Of a DNA stretch of 64,000 nucleotides, positions 60,625 to 64,000 are shown in pieces. The stretch is taken from the NCBI GenBank assembly GCA_905339235.1, contig CAJPFG010000017.1, positions 148,324 to 212,323 on the forward strand, read 5' to 3'. Each line of letters starts with the position of its first letter. Position 1 is the first letter of the stretch. This DNA comes from Phycisphaerales bacterium. GTDB taxonomy: Bacteria; Planctomycetota; Phycisphaerae; Phycisphaerales; UBA1924. Under the pieces are notes generated by a model, which saw nothing but the letters and a program-made list of their open reading frames with translations, searched no databases and was not told the origin of the DNA. The position numbers were made by a program, and so were the translations under genes.

Positions 60625-61914
60625 GTGATACGCCCGGCGCCTTCATATCCGGCCGCGGAAGAGCATGTCAAGCGTGTGATCGCGTCGGTTCTGCTCGCGG
60701 CGGACCCTGCGGCGGCGGTGCGGGACTCGTGGACGACACCCAAGGGCGAGGTGAAACTGCTGGCGTGCGGGAAGGCGGCGGTGGTGATGGCCGGCACAGC
60801 GGCGTCTTTGCTCGGGCGGGCCGTGAGGGGAGTTGTGACGTGTCCGCCGGAGCGGGTGGAAGAGTTGCGAGTTCCCGGGGTCGAGGTCTTTCCGTGCGAT
60901 CACCCGTTTCCGTCGCCGCGGAACGTTGAGGCGGCGTTGCGGGCGCGCGAGTTGGTGCGGGGGGTCGCGAAGGACGAGACGCTGATCGCGATGATCTCGG
61001 GAGGCGCTTCGGCGCACCTCGCGTTGCCGGCGGAGGGGCTGACGCTGGATGATCTGCGGGAGGTGACGCGGCGGCTGCAACTGGCGGGGGCGGGGATCGG
61101 TGAACTCAACGCCGTGCGCAAGCACGTGGAGCAGTTAAAGGGCGGCAGGCTGGCGGGGGTGTGCCGGGGCGAGATCGAGGCCTACATCCTGTCGGACGTG
61201 ATGGGAGACCGGTTGGACGTGATCGCGTCGGGGCCGACGGCGCCGGACCCCAGCACGTTCGCCGAGGCGCTGGGGGTGCTGGAATCCAGGGGGGTCGCGG
61301 CGAGCGTGCCGCGGGTTGTGGAGCACCTGCGGCGCGGGATGGCCGGGAAGATTCCCGAGACACCCAAGGCGGGCGAGGCGTGCTTCACGCGCGTCACGAA
61401 CCGCGTGATCGCGAGCAACCGGCGGGCGGTCGAGGCGGCGCGCGACGCGGCGGTTTCGATGGGCTTCCACCTCGCGGGGGTCGAGCACGCCGTGGAGGGC
61501 GAGGCGGCGGTGGTGGGGGCGAGGCTCGCGCGGCGGGCGGCGGAGTTGGCGGATTCGCGGCGGCCGTGGGCGTGGGTGGTGGGTGGGGAGTGGACGGTGA
61601 CGGTGGGCGAGCGCGGCGGGAAGGGTGGACCGGGCCAGGAGTTGGCGCTGGCGGCGGCGAAGGGGCTGCACGAGCGGGGCGTGTTGGGCGCCGTGCTGTC
61701 GTTCTCGACGGACGGGGTGGATGGCCCGACGGACGCGGCGGGGGCGGTGGTGACGGGCGAGACGTGGGCGCGGGCGACGGACGCGGGGCTTGATCCCGAA
61801 GCCGGGCTGTCGCGGCACGACAGTTACGCGGTTCTGGAGGGGTGCGGGGCCCTTGTTCGGACTGGGCCGACGGGGACCAACCTCAATCACGTGGCGGTGC
61901 TGCTGGTGTATTAG
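60625..61914 (+). CDS. Glycerate 2-kinase, MOFRL/DUF4147 type
   Basis: 429 residues, normal for the class. The N-terminal DUF4147 domain has KLLACGKAAVVMAG, ISGGASAHLALPAEGLTLDD and NAVRKHVEQLKGGRLA. The C-terminal MOFRL domain has GKGGPGQELALAAA and FSTDGVDGPTDAAGA. It makes 2-phosphoglycerate from glycerate. The GTG start gives a standard N-terminus; an ATG at 60553 adds 24 odd residues and is disfavoured. Confidence 0.9.
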   Translation: MIRPAPSYPAAEEHVKRVIASVLLAADPAAAVRDSWTTPKGEVKLLACGKAAVVMAGTAASLLGRAVRGVVTCPPERVEELRVPGVEVFPCDHPFPSPRNVEAALRARELVRGVAKDETLIAMISGGASAHLALPAEGLTLDDLREVTRRLQLAGAGIGELNAVRKHVEQLKGGRLAGVCRGEIEAYILSDVMGDRLDVIASGPTAPDPSTFAEALGVLESRGVAASVPRVVEHLRRGMAGKIPETPKAGEACFTRVTNRVIASNRRAVEAARDAAVSMGFHLAGVEHAVEGEAAVVGARLARRAAELADSRRPWAWVVGGEWTVTVGERGGKGGPGQELALAAAKGLHERGVLGAVLSFSTDGVDGPTDAAGAVVTGETWARATDAGLDPEAGLSRHDSYAVLEGCGALVRTGPTGTNLNHVAVLLVY

Positions 61915-62093
61915 GTGGGTTCGCGGTGCTGAACTACGGCGTGGACGATCCGGCGTGGCGATCAAAAACCCGCGTCCGGCCCTGTCGGGTCGCACGCGGT
62001 GTAGGCGCATAGGAGGGGTACGCCCGTCGCGAGTTCGGCGGATGAGCCCTTCGCCGCACGAGCGGGAAGGACGCGGGCACGTCGCGCTGGCCC

Positions 62094-62126
62094 CGACGGC
62101 GGCCATCATCCCAGGAGCCGCCGTCG
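62094..62126. repeat. Perfect 10-base inverted repeat in the spacer after glycerate kinase
   Basis: CGACGGCGGC, 13 bases, GCCGCCGTCG. No U-tract on either side, so not a standard terminator. It lies in the 266-base spacer 61915..62180, where I see no gene. Confidence 0.5.
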
Positions 62127-62180
62127 CGAATCGCCCGTCGCGGCCTTCCGACCGCTGCGGCGGGTGTGGGGGTGGTTCGA

Positions 62181-63185
62181 CTACGCCGCGGCGCGGAGGT
62201 CCGCGCGGGCGGTGGTGGCTGTGGTGGCGGGCGCGGGCGCGGCGGGTCGGACCGAGCCGAAGCGCAGCGAGTAGATGGCGGAGGTCGGCCCGCGGCGGCC
62301 GCCGCGCACCGGGGTGACGAGGTACTCCACGCCCGGCGTGCCGACGGGGATGGACTGATCGCGGTAGACCCCGCCGCGGAAGAGCCCGCCCGCGCGGTGC
62401 GGGTCCGAGCCCGGCGAGGGGCCGGCGATTCCCAGGAGCGCGAAGGGCCCGCGCCCGCCGTTGGCGACGATGGCGCGGCGGACCTCGTACATGACGTTGG
62501 AAACCCCGCGCGGGTTGCGGGTGCGCCAGCGGAGCGTGACCGCGCCGTCCTGGCCGACCGTCGCGGAGAGGCGCTGGGGCTGGTTGGGCGCGGGGGCGGC
62601 GTGGGCGCGGGCCTTCGGGGGCTCGAGCAGTGCGAGGGCGTAGACGTTGGCGTCGTCGCTGGTGACGGCGGTGTTCTTGGCGTTGCGGATGACGACGTTG
62701 GCGGCATCGCGGAGGCGGCGCGCGGCGTCGTAGAACCTCAGCGTGGCCGCGGCGGCGGCGTTGCGGGCGGCGAGCGCCCGGTCCCGCGCGTGCTTCGCGG
62801 CGGCGAGGAGTTCCTCGACGGTCTGCACCTGGACCGGGCTGGACCCGATCGCGGCCTGGTTCTCGACCCACACGCCCGCGCGGGGGCTCACGAACTCAAC
62901 GATGCGGTGCGGGTCGGTGGGGAGGGTCGAGGCCATGGCCTTGGCATCGGCGCGCGGGGAGGGGGGCTTGAGCGGGAGGGCGCGGAAGGCGGGTAGGAGC
63001 GATAAGAAACGCGTTCTGAGCGTGCGGACGCGGGTTTTGAGCGCACCGAGCGCGGTTCGGAATGCACGGACGCGGGCTCGCAACGTCGCGAAGGGCGGCT
63101 GGAGTGAGCGGGTTTCACGTCGGGATGCGCGGGAGGAGTGTCGGAGCGCGCGGAAACGGCTTCGGCGCGCACGCGGAAGAGACAC
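62181..63185 (-). CDS. Protein with Arg-rich heptad N-terminus and FN3-like C-terminus
   Basis: 334 residues from GTG 63185, which follows AAGGA by 6 bases and lies 13 bases after the upstream stop. Residues about 10-75 are a run of 7-residue units (RVRAFRT, ALGALKT, RVRTLRT, RFLSLLP) with a hydrophobic residue at positions 2 and 5. A long Ala/Arg helix follows (AAKHARDRALAARNAAAAATLRFYDAARRLRD). The C-terminal 120 residues resemble a fibronectin type III domain (PQRLSATVGQDGAVTLRWRT). A shorter start at ATG 62936 would skip the heptads and is a fair alternative. Function unknown. Confidence 0.6.
   Translation of the reverse strand: MSLPRARRSRFRALRHSSRASRRETRSLQPPFATLRARVRAFRTALGALKTRVRTLRTRFLSLLPAFRALPLKPPSPRADAKAMASTLPTDPHRIVEFVSPRAGVWVENQAAIGSSPVQVQTVEELLAAAKHARDRALAARNAAAAATLRFYDAARRLRDAANVVIRNAKNTAVTSDDANVYALALLEPPKARAHAAPAPNQPQRLSATVGQDGAVTLRWRTRNPRGVSNVMYEVRRAIVANGGRGPFALLGIAGPSPGSDPHRAGGLFRGGVYRDQSIPVGTPGVEYLVTPVRGGRRGPTSAIYSLRFGSVRPAAPAPATTATTARADLRAAA
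62985..63180. repeat. Degenerate 21-base (3 x 7) tandem repeat
   Basis: About nine diverged 21-base units, each containing a GAGCG/GAATG-like core and a GCGGGTT/GCGGTTC-like core. They lie in the 5' part of 62181..63185 and produce its heptapeptide run; in the neighbouring frame the units read EPASVHS, EPRSVRS, KPASARS. Confidence 0.55.
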
Positions 63186-63198
63186 CTCTCATCCTTGG

Positions 63199-63849
63199 TC
63201 AGATGCGCCTTTGGCGGCGTTTCGTGAGGATGATTGCGAAAGCAAGTGCGGTGATGCCCGGCGCGGGAACCGTTGTGACCTCAAGAATCGAGTAGTCCAA
63301 GCCCGAGTCATCTGCCAGCAGGATGTTGAGACTCCCGTCCTGGAGTTGCGGCAAGAGGTCGTACATCACCGGGTCACCGCTTTCGGCGGGTCTCATCGGG
63401 ACCGCCGCCAGGTCAATCACAATCTCCGTCGTCGTTCCGGGCTGCGGATCCGGGTTCGCGATGTCAACGAGCACGGCGCGCGGCCCGTACGGCGTGCCCC
63501 AGGGCGGGCTTGGCTGGGGAACGACATTCAGGTCGAGCGCCAGGAAATCAGAGGAGATCACCGCGCCGAATGCCGGATATACACCGACGCGGAGGGTTGC
63601 TCCGACGATGGTCTGACCCTGAGGGATCGCGAAGTCGTGCGTCCATCCCACGACCCAGTTCAACCGTGGTCCGTCATTTGTCGATCGGTCGTCTGCGTTC
63701 GTCGGCGGCCAGAACCCGTGGTTCTGAAGGAACCCCTCCACCTCGGGCGACCGCGGCAACAGATCGGCCACTCCTCCGGGCACGTAGCCATCAACGTCGC
63801 CGACCTGGTGAATGACGTTGTCCGCGTGTGCCGAACCGAACGCGCACAT
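63199..63849 (-). pseudogene. Sorting-tail (PEP-CTERM-like) exported protein, signal peptide cut by IS3 insertion
   Basis: 216 residues from ATG 63849. The C-terminus VPAPGITALAFAIILTKRRQRR is the Planctomycetota form of the PEP-CTERM tripartite signal. The body is beta-rich with no known family. The N-terminus keeps only the end of a signal peptide: MCAFGSAHAD, with cleavage expected after AHA. Upstream codons VTIGV fit the missing hydrophobic core but run straight into the IS terminus at 63861. The intact gene probably began within what is now IS-interrupted sequence, so export is likely lost. Confidence 0.7.
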
Positions 63850-63860
63850 AACCCCGATCG

Positions 63861-64000
63861 TGACCTGCCCCCATCCTTCGGTCCACCCCTTATGAGAGTG
63901 TGACCAACTCCTCCTCCCGCGTGCGTACCCGCAGGCGCAGCGCAGCGGAGCCGGAGGGTACGCACGCGGCCGCGAACTCCTCGGGGGTCTGGTACCCCAG
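63861..64000 (-). mobile_element. IS3-family insertion sequence, right end, running off the window
   Basis: The edge TGACCTGCCCCCAT at 63861 matches the terminal inverted repeat type of the IS407/IS51 groups of IS3. It is followed 29 bases in by the stop of an IS3 OrfB-like transposase. The other end and the target duplication are outside the window. Confidence 0.82.
63890..64000 (-). CDS. IS3-family transposase OrfB, C-terminal 36 residues
   Basis: Reading in from the edge gives LGYQTPEEFAAACVPSGS, the conserved end of the DDE integrase core of IS3 transposases (usually HSALGYQTPAEFA), then an Arg-rich tail and TAA at 63892..63890. The catalytic residues lie outside the window. Confidence 0.85.
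   Translation of the reverse strand: MGYQTPEEFAAACVPSGSAALRLRVRTREEELVTLS

Noticed and set aside
62094..62126. Inverted repeat after glycerate kinase as a terminator
   Set aside because: 13-base loop and no U-tract on either strand; kept only as a repeat.
61135..62871. Open frame of 578 codons on the minus strand opposite glycerate kinase
   Set aside because: Arg/Pro-rich shadow that crosses the gene and spacer; the kinase and the 62181..63185 gene explain the region.
62985..63180. 21-base repeat as a CRISPR or transposon end
   Set aside because: Contiguous diverged units without unique spacers and no flanking inverted repeats.

Overview
The window is a high-GC (roughly two-thirds G+C by eye) bacterial chromosome segment. 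I read it as Planctomycetota, probably class Phycisphaerae. The reasons are a secreted protein ending in a dockerin-like module (49123..51465), a protein with a VPAPG-hydrophobic-RRQRR sorting tail (63199..63849), a membrane protein ending in a CPxCxYD...CPEC zinc ribbon (38348..39106), a DUF5703-type glycoside hydrolase, and dispersed single housekeeping genes (rpsP, rpsD, gatC-gatA, lgt, truD, greA) rather than large conserved operons. The assignment is inference; no marker comparison was possible. || 1..20789 is a metal and metalloid resistance island. On the minus strand a small Cys-rich secreted protein, a TolC-type lipoprotein, an adaptor and a CusA-type RND pump are followed by a triplicated YHS-like Cys protein, in the copper/silver Cus layout. 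Divergent from it is an arsenic operon: a probably leaderless arsR with an operator over its start, a DUF318/ArsP-type permease, a thioredoxin, ArsF-like and ArsG-like proteins. It converges on an ACR3 arsenite exporter. After a tRNA-Leu(UAA) comes a second tripartite pump, CzcC-CzcB-CzcA type, again headed by a small Cys-rich secreted protein and closed by a small His-rich one. || 20860..33300 holds a DUF5703 glycosidase with an inserted LamG-like lectin region, a Fur-family regulator, a PpiD-like chaperone, rpsD behind a possible structured leader, thioredoxin with a DUF2892 protein, and a hydrophobic-compound-type RND pump with its adaptor. A gene-poor kilobase follows, with a Kelch fragment and a heptanucleotide repeat array. 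|| 33541..58400 is mostly housekeeping and secreted proteins: a large met-zincin protease, gatCA, pirin with a MarR regulator, TatD, Lgt, GalE, hydrolases, a YyaL-DsbD fusion, the dockerin protein, HAD, TruD, bifunctional nuclease, NnrE, a thioredoxin-fold protein with both active cysteines replaced by serine, a DUF4097 lipoprotein and ribokinase. || 58392..64000 has greA, small membrane proteins, glycerate kinase, an Arg-rich heptad/FN3-like protein and the sorting-tail protein, whose signal peptide appears to be cut by an IS3-family element running off the right edge. || Two themes cross the window. Many genes without a Shine-Dalgarno have a TANNNT box 5-8 nt before the start codon, which points to leaderless transcription. 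Several spacers are built of degenerate 7-nt repeats.
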